Below are positions 47,305 through 56,447 of a stretch of 64,000 nt of DNA, piece by piece. This DNA is from Neobacillus massiliamazoniensis. Lineage in GTDB: Bacteria; Bacillota; Bacilli; Bacillales; Cytobacillaceae. Each line of letters opens with the position of its first letter. The stretch's first letter is position 1. Under the pieces are notes generated by a model. The model was not told where the DNA came from. It saw nothing but the letters and a program-made list of their open reading frames with translations, and searched no databases. Location of the stretch: NCBI RefSeq assembly GCF_001048695.1, contig NZ_CVRB01000002.1:620001-684000 (forward strand), written 5' to 3'. A program made the translations under genes and the position numbers.

Positions 47305-48606
47305 TTACGAACTCACTTCTACATCTCCCTTTACTGCTTTGCCCCTGTCAAGCTCAGGGTATACCTTCCGTATAATAGATGGTCTTGCAATAACAAGAAC
47401 GACACCGATAAACAGCGCTGCCGACAAAAGCATGATCCATTGGGCCGGAAATACATCGTACAGGAAGCCATAGAGGAGCATTCCCAATGGCATGAGGCCC
47501 GTCGCCATCGTTTCAAGGATTGAAAAAACACGCCCTTTATAATCGTCGTCAACTTGTTTTTGCATCATTACATTTATGGGTGTATTGACAAGGATCAGGG
47601 AAGCACCAAAGCTAAACATCATCACCATGTAATAAACAAAAACCATGCTAGTAGACATTTTTAGCCATAAAGGTAAACCCATCGTTCCCATGATAGTCCC
47701 CATCGCAATGATGGCTCGTTTTGAAAGAAGTAAGGGAAATTTAACCTCTTTTCTAATGGAAAAATAAATGGAAAACAGCAGCATTCCGATGGCAAATGAA
47801 CCTTGGGTAAAACCAAATGAACGGGAAGCCATTTTCAATTTTTCGATGAGAATGTAAGAGTAGCCGACCTCAAAAGCTCCAAACAAGAAATTAATGAAAA
47901 ACGCAATCCAAATAATAATCACTATTACCTGCTGCCGCTTTAAATAATGAAGTCCCTCTTTCATACTTTGCCACATCGACTCTTTCTTCTCTGTTTCCAC
48001 ATTTTCATTTCGATTAGCAAATAAGTTAAAATTCATCGTTGATTCGAGCGTGACAGCGATAATAGATGCTGCCATATACATGATAAGGAATATCGGCATG
48101 GAAACTGCACCGTATAAGAGCCCCCCTACTGCAGGGCTGGCAATGGAAGCAAATGAAATGGACATCTGGTTTAATGACATGGCTCGTTGGACTCTCTCCT
48201 GGTCAACAAGACCCGTGATTGAGGAGGTAAAGGTCACCCCGGAGAACATAGACGTTAGGGACAAAATACACGAAGTGGTATAAATGGCGAACAATGATAA
48301 ACCCGCTGTTAGACTGACGAATAATAATCCTCCAATCGCCAACGTAGTGGCAATTTGGGCAATCACCACAATCAGCTTTCGGGAATAGCGATCTGCGATG
48401 TACCCGGCAAACGGAGCGGCCAGGGTACGCGGCAAAATATTGCACAACAAATTCATTGCAAAACTCGTTGCTGACCCTGTTAGATGCAAGATATAAAAAC
48501 TGATGGCAAATGAATAGACCTGAGCACCAAACGAAGAAATCAATTTGCTGATGGTGAACGTCCACAAATGATACGTGGCTCTATTAAGTTTTATGCTATC
48601 GTCCAT
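47305..48606 (-). CDS. MFS efflux transporter (MefA/macrolide-efflux-like)
   Basis: Major facilitator of 433 residues with 12 helices. The family signature between helices 2 and 3 is AGYIADRYSRKLIVVIAQI, and the arrangement (long middle loop, NTPINVMMQKQVDDDYKGRVFS in the second half) is typical of the MFS_3 drug-efflux group. The promoter (TTGCAA, 18 bp, TATGAT) lies between two palindromic operators, and the divergent gene encodes an XRE-TPR regulator, so inducible expression is expected. The compound exported is unknown. Confidence 0.88.
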   Translation of the reverse strand: MDDSIKLNRATYHLWTFTISKLISSFGAQVYSFAISFYILHLTGSATSFAMNLLCNILPRTLAAPFAGYIADRYSRKLIVVIAQIATTLAIGGLLFVSLTAGLSLFAIYTTSCILSLTSMFSGVTFTSSITGLVDQERVQRAMSLNQMSISFASIASPAVGGLLYGAVSMPIFLIMYMAASIIAVTLESTMNFNLFANRNENVETEKKESMWQSMKEGLHYLKRQQVIVIIIWIAFFINFLFGAFEVGYSYILIEKLKMASRSFGFTQGSFAIGMLLFSIYFSIRKEVKFPLLLSKRAIIAMGTIMGTMGLPLWLKMSTSMVFVYYMVMMFSFGASLILVNTPINVMMQKQVDDDYKGRVFSILETMATGLMPLGMLLYGFLYDVFPAQWIMLLSAALFIGVVLVIARPSIIRKVYPELDRGKAVKGDVEVSS

Positions 48607-48626
48607 AACAATCCCTCACCCCAAAA

Positions 48627-48643
48627 GTTTAATTTGATTAAAC
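48627..48643. promoter_or_regulatory. 17-bp palindromic operator, site 1
   Basis: GTTTAATTTGATTAAAC, perfect 7-bp arms. It starts 3 bp downstream of the MFS gene -10 (TATGAT, 48651-48646), so a bound regulator would cover the start point. Confidence 0.8.
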
Positions 48644-48645
48644 AA

Positions 48646-48675
48646 ATCATACCATCACACCCCCTTCCATTGCAA
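48646..48675 (-). promoter_or_regulatory. sigma-A promoter of the MFS efflux gene
   Basis: Minus strand TTGCAA (48675-48670), 18-bp spacer, TATGAT (48651-48646). Confidence 0.7.
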
Positions 48676-48681
48676 GTAAAA

Positions 48682-48698
48682 GTTTAATATAATTAAAC
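48682..48698. promoter_or_regulatory. 17-bp palindromic operator, site 2
   Basis: GTTTAATATAATTAAAC, the same arms as site 1 with a different centre. It lies just upstream of the MFS -35 and contains a TATAAT that could be the -10 of the divergent regulator gene. Centres of the two sites are 55 bp apart. Confidence 0.8.
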
Positions 48699-48727
48699 TA
48701 TCTAACGATCTAGGAGTGAGCACAGCC

Positions 48728-49942
48728 ATGTTAGGAGAACGAATTCGGAAAATTAGAAAGCAGAAAAAAATTACACTTGAAGCATTGGCAGGGGATGAGC
48801 TAACCAAAGGGATGCTCAGCCTCATTGAAAATAATAAAGCAAATCCTTCGATGGAAAGCTTAACCTATATCGCCGAACGTTTAGGAGTCGATGTGACCGA
48901 GCTATTAGAGGAAACAAGCGCACAGGAACGAAGAGAAATTCTTGAAAAAGCGGAGAAGTTATTTAATTCAGCTGATGATACGGAAAAATATAAGCGGCTT
49001 ATCACCCTTATTGAGCCTGTTATCGCAAAGATTTCTCATGGATATGAGTCGGCACGATTATTAGATATCTACAGCCGCTGTCTTTATGGTGAAAAAAAGG
49101 ATGGATGGCAGGAATTTTCCGACCGTGCAGCCAAACTGTACGATGAGATGAATCTAACAGCCAAGCGGGTGGAAATCGGGATGTTCCATGCGAGAGTGGA
49201 ATTTATCGAACATGACTACACACAGTCTTTAGAAATATTTTTAAAAGAACGGGCAGATATCGAAGCAAACCACGCGTACATCGACCCCATGACACAGGTG
49301 GACCTTGACTACCATGAAGCCATTAACTATTTTGCAGTGGGAAATCCGGAGGCAGCGACACGTGCGATGGAGAGTGCAATCCATTTTTCAAAAAAGAATC
49401 GGATCTTCTATCGCATTGATGACTTATATCGGCTGGCAGCAGCCCAGGCAATGATGACACATGATGCTGAAAAAAAAGATCATTATTTACTGAAGTTAAA
49501 GCAGTATGGTGATTTTGCTGAGGATTTAATGTCGATTCTCTTTTTTAATCTTTTTCAAGTCAGATCGCTTAGTTCTGAAAAACATGATTATACAAAGGCA
49601 TTAGAGCTCGTAGACCAATACTTTGCGGATCCAAAAATGGCGGATATTTTTGAATTCTGGTACCTTCTTGAAAAAGGAAAAGCCTTTTATGGTCTAGAAC
49701 GCTATCATGAAGCCATTTATTATTTAGATAAGGTGAAGGTACCCGCCTATGCTCACCATCCATTTGATTTGTCGATGTTTTATATAATGGATTCGTACAA
49801 GGCACTTTGTCACCTTGAACTTGGAAACAGGGCAGAAGCGCTTCAAAAGGCACAAACTGCAGTGGAAAATTTCAAACCCCTACCCCCTACGCCTTTTAAA
49901 GATTTTGCCATTGAAACACAAGCTAAAATTGAAAAAGCATAA
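48728..49942 (+). CDS. XRE-family transcriptional regulator with TPR domain (RRNPP-like)
   Basis: Regulator of about 404 residues from ATG 48728; GTG 48716 is inside the AGGAG-distal region and less likely. The HTH_3 domain (about 1-65: LGERIRKIRKQKKITLEALA, SLIENNKANPSMESL) binds DNA. The remainder is helical, with tetratricopeptide-like repeats such as ALELVDQYF and YEEAIYYLDKV-type units near 290-390. The architecture recalls PlcR/NprR/Rgg regulators that bind peptides, but no propeptide gene follows. Two palindromes in the divergent promoter region are its probable operators. Confidence 0.88.
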   Translation: MLGERIRKIRKQKKITLEALAGDELTKGMLSLIENNKANPSMESLTYIAERLGVDVTELLEETSAQERREILEKAEKLFNSADDTEKYKRLITLIEPVIAKISHGYESARLLDIYSRCLYGEKKDGWQEFSDRAAKLYDEMNLTAKRVEIGMFHARVEFIEHDYTQSLEIFLKERADIEANHAYIDPMTQVDLDYHEAINYFAVGNPEAATRAMESAIHFSKKNRIFYRIDDLYRLAAAQAMMTHDAEKKDHYLLKLKQYGDFAEDLMSILFFNLFQVRSLSSEKHDYTKALELVDQYFADPKMADIFEFWYLLEKGKAFYGLERYHEAIYYLDKVKVPAYAHHPFDLSMFYIMDSYKALCHLELGNRAEALQKAQTAVENFKPLPPTPFKDFAIETQAKIEKA

Positions 49943-49956
49943 ACGATTAAATACGA

Positions 49957-49991
49957 AAAAAATCCACGGTACTGCACTGTGGATTTTTTCT
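49957..49991. terminator. bidirectional terminator
   Basis: AAAAAATCCAC and GTGGATTTTTT arms around a short loop, between the convergent regulator and kinase genes. Confidence 0.88.
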
Positions 49992-50000
49992 GAAATGGGT

Positions 50001-51263
50001 TTATAATGGTAAAGAATCAATTGAAACGACTGGAAATTCAATCGTAAAGGTAGTCCCTTTTCCTGGTTCACTGTTCACCCTTATTTTTCCGTTCATGGCC
50101 TGAACAAGCTGAAAGGAAATCGTAAGACCGACTCCCGTCCCTTTTTCTTTTGTTGTATAAAAAAGGGTTCCTAATTTTTTGAGCTGGCTCTTCGTCATTC
50201 CTTTTCCACTATCAATGATTTCAATCAAAATCCTACCATCTAGTTTATAGGTATAAACTGTAAGGGTTCCCCCTTTATTCATCGCTTCAATACCATTCTT
50301 AATAATGTTTACTAAAATCTGTTTTATTTCGTTTCTGTTCCCTCTAATAAACAATGATTCTTGGATATTCGCTTCGATTGTTATATTTTGTATATAAGAG
50401 TATGAAGTCATAAGATCAATCGTCTTTTTAACCTCATCAGAAATATTAATCTCAGTCATTTCTTCCGTATTAGGCTTTGCTAAGGATAAGTAATCGTTAA
50501 TGATGGACTGAGCATGGTCTAACTCATTTAATGCAATTTCAATATAATATTTCTGCATACTTTTCAAGTTTTCATCATTATAAATTAATTGCAAGAAACC
50601 TCGTGCAGATGTCATCGGATTCCGTACCTCATGGGCAACAGAAGCAGCTAGCTGGCTAATAACATTTAATTTTTCATCTCTACGTATTTTCTCGCGAATC
50701 TCCATTTGTTGATTAGCATTTTCAATTACAAAAACAACCATCATCAAACAAATCCAAGTTACGACATGAAAAACAAGCATAAAGCGAATTTGCTCCATTT
50801 GATTTGCTTTTAAAAGGGTTAACATCATAATCAGAGTGTTAGCCAAAAATACGAGATTAACAAACACAAGCTTATGTTTCAGTTGATTTAATTCAAATTT
50901 TTTGCCGATAAAAATCAAAACTAAAAACGTGAAAGAATAATTTACCAATGCTACATAAAACCCACCGCCACCAATAATAAATCGGTACGTTAATAACACT
51001 ATCCAAATAATGAATCCTGGCCATGTTCCCCCATATACAAAAGAGATAATAAAAGGGATAACTCTAAAATCATACCTGTATCCTTTAGAAAATTCAATTG
51101 GATATGACATTGAAAGAACCAAGATGATGATCATAATAAAGGTCAATTTCGAAAGAGGCTTTTTACGATTACTATTTTTTTCGTAAAAAAACAAATGATA
51201 GACAAAGATAGGAAAGAGGATAATTAATACTTGATACAAAACCACTTTAACATCAATATGCAT
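50001..51263 (-). CDS. membrane sensor histidine kinase, KinB-like
   Basis: Kinase of about 420 residues from ATG 51263, chosen because AAGGAG is 7 nt upstream; KinB is of similar length. Six hydrophobic segments in the first 200 residues form a 5TM-type (LytS-like/5TMR) sensor without a large loop. The HisKA domain has the phosphoacceptor in AASVAHEVRNPMTSARGF, and the HATPase domain shows NIIKNGIEAM, DSGKGM and GTGVGLTIS. No response regulator is adjacent, as is usual for sporulation kinases feeding Spo0F; that role is inference. Confidence 0.87.
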   Translation of the reverse strand: MHIDVKVVLYQVLIILFPIFVYHLFFYEKNSNRKKPLSKLTFIMIIILVLSMSYPIEFSKGYRYDFRVIPFIISFVYGGTWPGFIIWIVLLTYRFIIGGGGFYVALVNYSFTFLVLIFIGKKFELNQLKHKLVFVNLVFLANTLIMMLTLLKANQMEQIRFMLVFHVVTWICLMMVVFVIENANQQMEIREKIRRDEKLNVISQLAASVAHEVRNPMTSARGFLQLIYNDENLKSMQKYYIEIALNELDHAQSIINDYLSLAKPNTEEMTEINISDEVKKTIDLMTSYSYIQNITIEANIQESLFIRGNRNEIKQILVNIIKNGIEAMNKGGTLTVYTYKLDGRILIEIIDSGKGMTKSQLKKLGTLFYTTKEKGTGVGLTISFQLVQAMNGKIRVNSEPGKGTTFTIEFPVVSIDSLPL

Positions 51264-51456
51264 GAAAAAAGCTCCTTGAAGTATGCCATCAAGAAAATAT
51301 ACAATCATAAATAAAATTGGAAGAATTTTTTATCATTCTATCAAATTATATAATACTTTTTCCATACAAAATATAAGAAGTTGTGCAAAATCTAATAAAA
51401 TTCGCACAACTTCCGTCTACTTCTCTATCCCTTCATTAAACTCATTTAAAAAAATA

Positions 51457-51702
51457 AGGCTTTGTTAAACTTGCCTGTTGATTCGCACTCCAGGCGCTTC
51501 GCTTTCCGCGGGCGTTCCGGGGAGCCTCCTCGGCGCTTAAGCGCCTGTGGGGTCTCCCCTGCCCCGTACTCCTGCAGGACGTTGAATAAACATCCTTGAA
51601 TCAACACCGCACGAAGGAAATGCGATAGCATTTTCGAGGATCTCGCGTCTTCCGCTCCAATCAACATAGTTTCAAAAATCAACAATGTCCTTTAACACAG
51701 CC
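51457..51702. mobile_element. MITE, copy 2 (246 bp, with internal insertion)
   Basis: Ends AGGCTTTGTTAAA and TTTAACACAGCC; the flanks share AAATA as a probable target duplication. Relative to copies 1 and 3 it carries about 60 extra bases (about 51589-51648) in the GC-rich core, replacing one base near GCAGGA. No transposase. Confidence 0.85.
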
Positions 51703-51708
51703 AAATAT

Positions 51709-51736
51709 AAAAGGGAGATATTCTTATCTCCCTTAG
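51709..51736 (-). terminator. terminator downstream of ftsH-like gene
   Basis: AAGGGAGATA and TATCTCCCTT arms with a 4-nt loop, followed on the minus strand by TTTATATTT. Confidence 0.7.
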
Positions 51737-51748
51737 CTTTCATTCATT

Positions 51749-53584
51749 CTATACAGTAGTATCCATCTTATCTGTTAAAATGGCCATAAACTCCTCGCCT
51801 GTTATGGTTTCCTTCTCTAACAGATATTTTGTCAATTCATGTAATTTATCTTTATTATCCTCTAAAATTTGGATCGCTTTCTGATGGCAGGATTTGATCG
51901 TCCTGAGAATCTCTTCATCAATTTTCGATGCAGTCTCCGCAGACACCAATAGAGAAGAATCTCCACCTAAATATGGGTTATTCACCGTTTCTAATGCCAT
52001 CATATCGAATTCTTCACTCATCCCGAATCGTGTCACCATTGATCTCGCAATCTTTGTTGCCTGCTCAATATCATTCGATGCACCGGAAGTGATGGTTTTA
52101 AAAATAACCTCCTCAGCCGCACGTCCACCCATATAGGTCGTGATTTTATCCAACGCCTGCTCTTTCGTCATGAGGACCGATTCCCGCTCATCCACCTGCA
52201 TCGTGTAGCCTAAAGCACCGGAGGTTCTTGGGATAATGGTTATTTTATGAACAGGTGCCGAATGGCTCTGTTTCGCAGCAACTAAGGCATGTCCAATCTC
52301 GTGATAGGCAATCGTTAATTTCTCTTTCATAGAGATGACCGCATTTTTCCTTTGATATCCCGCAATGATCACCTCTACAGACTCTTCCAAATCACTTTGC
52401 GTTACCTTATTTCGACCAAGTCGAACTGCCCGAAGTGCAGATTCATTAATAATATTGGCTAAATCAGCACCTGATGCCCCTGCTGTTGCCCGAGCAATCA
52501 CATTAAAATCGATACCTTCGTCTAGCTTTACTTTTTTCGCATGTACCTTCAAAATCGATTCGCGTCCTGGCAGATCTGGTAATTCTACCGGAACTCTGCG
52601 ATCAAATCTTCCTGGTCTAAGCAGTGCCTTATCCAGTGTTTCTGGTCGATTGGTTGCTGCTAAAATGACAACGGCTTTGTCGGCACTAAAGCCATCCATT
52701 TCGGTTAAAAGCTGATTTAAGGTCTGTTCTCTTTCATCATTGCCGCCGACCCCACCAGTATTACGACTTTTTCCAATTGCATCGATTTCATCGATAAACA
52801 CAATACACGGAGCTTTTTCTTGAGCTTGTTTAAAGAGATCCCTTACTCTCGCAGCCCCCATGCCCACAAACATCTCGACAAATTCAGAACCGGAAATCGA
52901 AAAGAAAGGTACCTTTGATTCGCCGGCTACCGCTTTAGCGAGAAGGGTTTTACCTGTTCCTGGAGGACCTACTAGCAATGCCCCTTTTGGTATGTTGGCA
53001 CCGATTTCTTTATACTTTTTAGGGTTGTTAAGGAAATCAACAATTTCCTGCAGCGCTTCCTTCGCTTCATCCTGACCTGCTACATTTGTAAAAGTGATAC
53101 CTGTTTGTGATTCTACATACACTTTGGCATTGCTTTTACCCATGGAGAAGGGATTTCCTCCCCCCATCATTCCCTTTTTCATTCTTCTTGTCATAAATTG
53201 CCCAATGCCAATAAAGATCAGCAATGGAGCGACCCATGTCCAAAAGAAATTGATCAACGGCGAGTTTTGCGCTGGAATGGTTTGCGTAAATTTAATATTC
53301 TCCTTATGAAGGCGGTCGACTAATTCAGGGTCATTCATTTTTCCTGTCTTATAAAGCACATCGGCATTTTTACCAGAAGCTTTAAAGGTTATATAGTTAT
53401 CTGTAACCTCAACCTCTTTGACCTGTCCTTTTTCCACCATCGTTAAAAAAGTTCCATAATCCACTTCTTTGACAGACAAATGCCTAATCGCTGGAAAAAG
53501 AAAAGTATTAAGCAGCATGACAATAATTAATATCGTTACATAGAAATAGATTGGCGACTTTTTTGGCGGTTTCTTTTCATTCAT
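51749..53584 (-). CDS. ftsH: FtsH family ATP-dependent zinc metalloprotease
   Basis: Membrane AAA+ protease of 611 residues degrading misassembled membrane and short-lived proteins. Two N-terminal helices (about 11-28 and 112-128) flank an extracytoplasmic domain. AAA+ motifs: Walker A GPPGTGKT, Walker [24 protein letters not shown]. The zinc site reads [12 protein letters not shown]: the HExxH ligands are intact but the usual HEAGH is HEIGH. The third ligand region follows near EEVIF. It is shorter than the housekeeping Bacillus FtsH (about 637) and lacks the tilS-hpt neighbours, so it is probably a second paralogue. Confidence 0.92.
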   Translation of the reverse strand: MNEKKPPKKSPIYFYVTILIIVMLLNTFLFPAIRHLSVKEVDYGTFLTMVEKGQVKEVEVTDNYITFKASGKNADVLYKTGKMNDPELVDRLHKENIKFTQTIPAQNSPLINFFWTWVAPLLIFIGIGQFMTRRMKKGMMGGGNPFSMGKSNAKVYVESQTGITFTNVAGQDEAKEALQEIVDFLNNPKKYKEIGANIPKGALLVGPPGTGKTLLAKAVAGESKVPFFSISGSEFVEMFVGMGAARVRDLFKQAQEKAPCIVFIDEIDAIGKSRNTGGVGGNDEREQTLNQLLTEMDGFSADKAVVILAATNRPETLDKALLRPGRFDRRVPVELPDLPGRESILKVHAKKVKLDEGIDFNVIARATAGASGADLANIINESALRAVRLGRNKVTQSDLEESVEVIIAGYQRKNAVISMKEKLTIAYHEIGHALVAAKQSHSAPVHKITIIPRTSGALGYTMQVDERESVLMTKEQALDKITTYMGGRAAEEVIFKTITSGASNDIEQATKIARSMVTRFGMSEEFDMMALETVNNPYLGGDSSLLVSAETASKIDEEILRTIKSCHQKAIQILEDNKDKLHELTKYLLEKETITGEEFMAILTDKMDTTV

Positions 53585-53698
53585 TCTGCTACCTCCTCGT
53601 TAACAATATGGTTTTTCTGTTCATTTTCTAAAAATCTTGAGTTTATGTTTTCCATAATAGATGGTTTCTTTTCAATATTTATATCAAAATCTCTCCTC

Positions 53699-54280
53699 TT
53701 ATCTTTCTTCATAAACTTCAATTGCTTCTACCAGCTTAAATAGAAAACGATAAATTAATTGCAATCCTTCGCCAATTGATATGCTTTCATCATATCCATC
53801 CACATCATTTAAAGCAAAATTTAAATCCCATAAGCCATCCTCTTGGCTAAAAAGCAAATCATATTTTGCTTCATCCCCTTGTAAATGATGATTTAGATAT
53901 TCCCTGATCGGATCGGATAATTTCTTTTGCAGCCTCAAACCTAACATCACATCGTACGTGCCGAAGACATCATCTACCTCTAGGGAAACTGCATCAACAC
54001 GTACAAAATCAAACCATTGGGATTCCAGATAGATAAATTCATTTTTATGCTTTTTCAAGTAAACAAGCGGCTGCGCCAAAAATTCGGATGATTCTTGCCT
54101 AATCATATTTTCCGTTTGTTTATCGCAGCGCTCGATATAGGCATCCACGATGCGTTCACCTGGATCTCTTTCCTCCAATTGAAGATTTTCAATTAACTGA
54201 TGTTTTTCAGCATATTCCTTTTCTTCTTTAAAAACCGCTTTGTTTTCTGATATATATTGTTGAACCTTGTCTTTTAGCAT
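53699..54280 (-). CDS. conserved hypothetical cytoplasmic protein
   Basis: A 193-residue acidic soluble protein with GGAGG 8 nt before ATG 54280. No motif is recognised. Predicted helices at the N-terminus (KEEKEYAEKHQLIENLQLEE) and C-terminus surround a central mixed region with many acidic residues; no signal peptide or membrane segment is evident. It lies 115 bp upstream of the ftsH-like gene on the same strand and might share its transcript. Composition is like its neighbours, so it is probably a real gene. Confidence 0.75.
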   Translation of the reverse strand: MLKDKVQQYISENKAVFKEEKEYAEKHQLIENLQLEERDPGERIVDAYIERCDKQTENMIRQESSEFLAQPLVYLKKHKNEFIYLESQWFDFVRVDAVSLEVDDVFGTYDVMLGLRLQKKLSDPIREYLNHHLQGDEAKYDLLFSQEDGLWDLNFALNDVDGYDESISIGEGLQLIYRFLFKLVEAIEVYEER

Positions 54281-54421
54281 TCATATTCCTCCAATAAAAA
54301 CTATTCCTCTGTTAATTTTGCGGTTTTTTGTCGAAAATTGCAAATTACGCGTAAGAAAACTTTTAAAAGTAACAAATGTGTTTGTATTTATTCCTTTCTA
54401 AAGGCTGTCACGGCTTCACTT

Positions 54422-54466
54422 AAGAAAAGTTGGACAATTCTCGAAGCCAATTTTAATACGCTTATC
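54422..54466. repeat. dispersed repeat family A, terminal fragment
   Basis: AAGAAAAG followed directly by TTGGACAATTCTCGAAGCCA, i.e. the two ends of the element with the centre missing. Confidence 0.6.
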
Positions 54467-54470
54467 CAGA

Positions 54471-54495
54471 AAAAAACCCAGCGAATCACTGGGTT
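54471..54495 (-). terminator. terminator of yerD-like gene
   Basis: On the minus strand AACCCAG and CTGGGTT arms with a 7-nt loop are followed by TTTTTTC. Confidence 0.8.
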
Positions 54496-54521
54496 GGTTT
54501 GTTACTATTTCTACGAACTAT

Positions 54522-56039
54522 TTAGCTTGCCCCTATTTGTTGTTGAATTTCATTTAATATTCTTTCCAACGATACTACGACGCCCTTATCATCTTTATAG
54601 CTAATATGTTTTGGCCGGAAATGAACAGGGGAATCTAGGCCTGCTGCTGCTGAAATTCGAAATAATCCCTTTCTTAGGGTAACAAGATAATTCGCAACTC
54701 TGTATTTTTTTTCATCAATAACCAATGCCTTTTGTAATTCCGGGTCTGTTGTAGCAACTCCTACAGGACAAATATTAGATTGACATTTTAAGGTTTGAAT
54801 ACATCCAACGGAGATCATAAATCCACGCGCAATATTCACTAAATCAGCTCCCATAGCAAGAGCGATCGCAATCCGGTCAGGGGTAAACAGTTTACCGGAA
54901 GCAATGATTTTCACACGGTCGCGCACTCCATATTTTTTGAGAGTTGAAACCAAAATGGGAAGGGCGGATTTAATCGGTAATCCCACACTATCAATCAGTT
55001 CTTGATAGGATGCTCCCGTCCCACCTTCACCGCCATCTACAGTGATAAAGTCTGGCCCTTTCCCTGTTTCTTTCATATACTTTGCCAAGTCTTCAACACT
55101 ATCATTCCCCCCTACAACGAGTTTCAACCCAACCGGCTTTCCTGTATGGGCACGGATTTTTTCGATAAATTCACACATCGAAAAAACATCGCTAAACTGG
55201 TGAAAACGATTTGGACTGTCAACAGGTTTATACGGCTCCACTTTACGAATTTCAGCGATTTCTGGCGTGACCTTTTCTCCATCAATATGACCGCCGCGCG
55301 TTTTGGCACCTTGAGCCAGTTTCAATTCAAAAGCCTTGATTTGGGGAATTTCGCTTTTTCTTTTTAATTCATCCCAATCGACATCGCCGTTTTTATCACG
55401 GATGCCAAACAAGCCTGGTCCAATCTGCATGATAATATCGACCCCACCTTCTAAATGATAAGGTGATATTCCGCCTTCCCCTGTATTCATCCATGTCCCC
55501 TTTGCCATCGCTAACCCTTTTGACAAGGCAGTTATCGCATTTTTCCCGAGGGCCCCATAGCTCATCGCGGACATTCCGATTAAACCTTTTAACACAAAAG
55601 GCTGTTTTGTTTGCGGACCGATTACTACAGCATCATCATCATGCAATAAATAAGCAGGAGATTCCTCATCCTCCCACTTTTCCTCTCTTTGGGTAAAGAG
55701 TGGGTCTTTCAATAATAGGTATTTTTTTGTTTTGACCATCGTTTCTTTGTCCATTTTCATTTCTTCCGTTAATTTAGGAAACATATCGTTTCGAACATAA
55801 AAACCTTCTTCGTCGAAATCACGTTTCGAACCAAACGACACGACATCTCGATTATATTTTGCACTCCTAACAATATGTTCATAGTCTTCTCTCGAAAACG
55901 GCTTTCCTTCAGTGTCAGAATTGAACCAGTATTGCCGAAACTCAGGTCCGATTTTTTCAAAAAAATAGCGGACCCGCCCTAATACAGGGTAATTTCTTAA
56001 AATGGAGTGCCTCTTTTGATTTCGGTCATACACTAACAT
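54522..56039 (-). CDS. yerD: FMN-binding glutamate synthase family protein (YerD-like)
   Basis: Homologue of the GltB FMN-binding domain, 505 residues from ATG 56039. Conserved parts are GLIGMSAMSYGALGKNAITAL, GEGGISPYH, QGAKTRGGHI, FITVDGGEGGTGASY (FMN loop) and CQSNICPVGVATTDP with Cys residues where GltB holds its Fe-S cluster. It lacks the amidotransferase domain, so it is not a full glutamate synthase; its reaction is unproven. The same frame stays open upstream through a 23-residue hydrophobic helix to an in-frame TGA at 56132-56130 without ATG/GTG/TTG, while AGGAGG (56140-56135) sits just ahead, suggesting a start at ATC 56126 or ATA 56123 (see findings). Confidence 0.88.
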   Translation of the reverse strand: MLVYDRNQKRHSILRNYPVLGRVRYFFEKIGPEFRQYWFNSDTEGKPFSREDYEHIVRSAKYNRDVVSFGSKRDFDEEGFYVRNDMFPKLTEEMKMDKETMVKTKKYLLLKDPLFTQREEKWEDEESPAYLLHDDDAVVIGPQTKQPFVLKGLIGMSAMSYGALGKNAITALSKGLAMAKGTWMNTGEGGISPYHLEGGVDIIMQIGPGLFGIRDKNGDVDWDELKRKSEIPQIKAFELKLAQGAKTRGGHIDGEKVTPEIAEIRKVEPYKPVDSPNRFHQFSDVFSMCEFIEKIRAHTGKPVGLKLVVGGNDSVEDLAKYMKETGKGPDFITVDGGEGGTGASYQELIDSVGLPIKSALPILVSTLKKYGVRDRVKIIASGKLFTPDRIAIALAMGADLVNIARGFMISVGCIQTLKCQSNICPVGVATTDPELQKALVIDEKKYRVANYLVTLRKGLFRISAAAGLDSPVHFRPKHISYKDDKGVVVSLERILNEIQQQIGAS

Positions 56040-56140
56040 GTAGGCAATAAAAATCAGTAGTGCTACTATTACTAAAGCAATGACGGTAAATGCGATGATG
56101 ATAAAAACATTCGCGATATTTATGATCTCTCATCCCTCCT

Positions 56141-56362
56141 GCAGGAGATAGATTTCATGTTAATATGCACAGATTTTGGAAAAAATATTCTTCACCATAA
56201 GGTCTGTTATTTTGCAGTTTTGTCTTATCTATAATAGGTTTATGAATTCAAACGTAGCAATTTGACTCTTAGGCCCCCCATGCACAAAAACAACTACTGG
56301 AAGACTACCCTACCTTTGCATTCATCACAATTTAGAATTTTTGTAAAAGATTGAAAAATATC
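56141..56362. other. intergenic region without recognised features
   Basis: A/T-rich, lies between the YerD-like and YdbM-like divergent genes; no hairpin, operator or ORF could be supported here apart from the promoter that follows. Confidence 0.4.
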
Positions 56363-56391
56363 TTGACAGTTTACTTAAGCCTCACTATGAT
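56363..56391 (+). promoter_or_regulatory. sigma-A promoter of ydbM
   Basis: TTGACA (56363-56368), 17-bp spacer, TATGAT (56386-56391): near-consensus elements with ideal spacing. Confidence 0.85.
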
Positions 56392-56392
56392 T

Positions 56393-56420
56393 AATCCCAT
56401 AAAATAAATCGGAATTATCA
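56393..56420. promoter_or_regulatory. probable CymR operator
   Basis: AATAAATCGGAATTATC lies just downstream of the -10 element. ATCGGAATT is the hallmark I recall of B. subtilis CymR boxes, and ydbM belongs to the CymR regulon there. The position suits repression when cysteine is plentiful. Confidence 0.6.
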
Positions 56421-56447
56421 AACCATTCCTTACATCAGGAGGACAAT

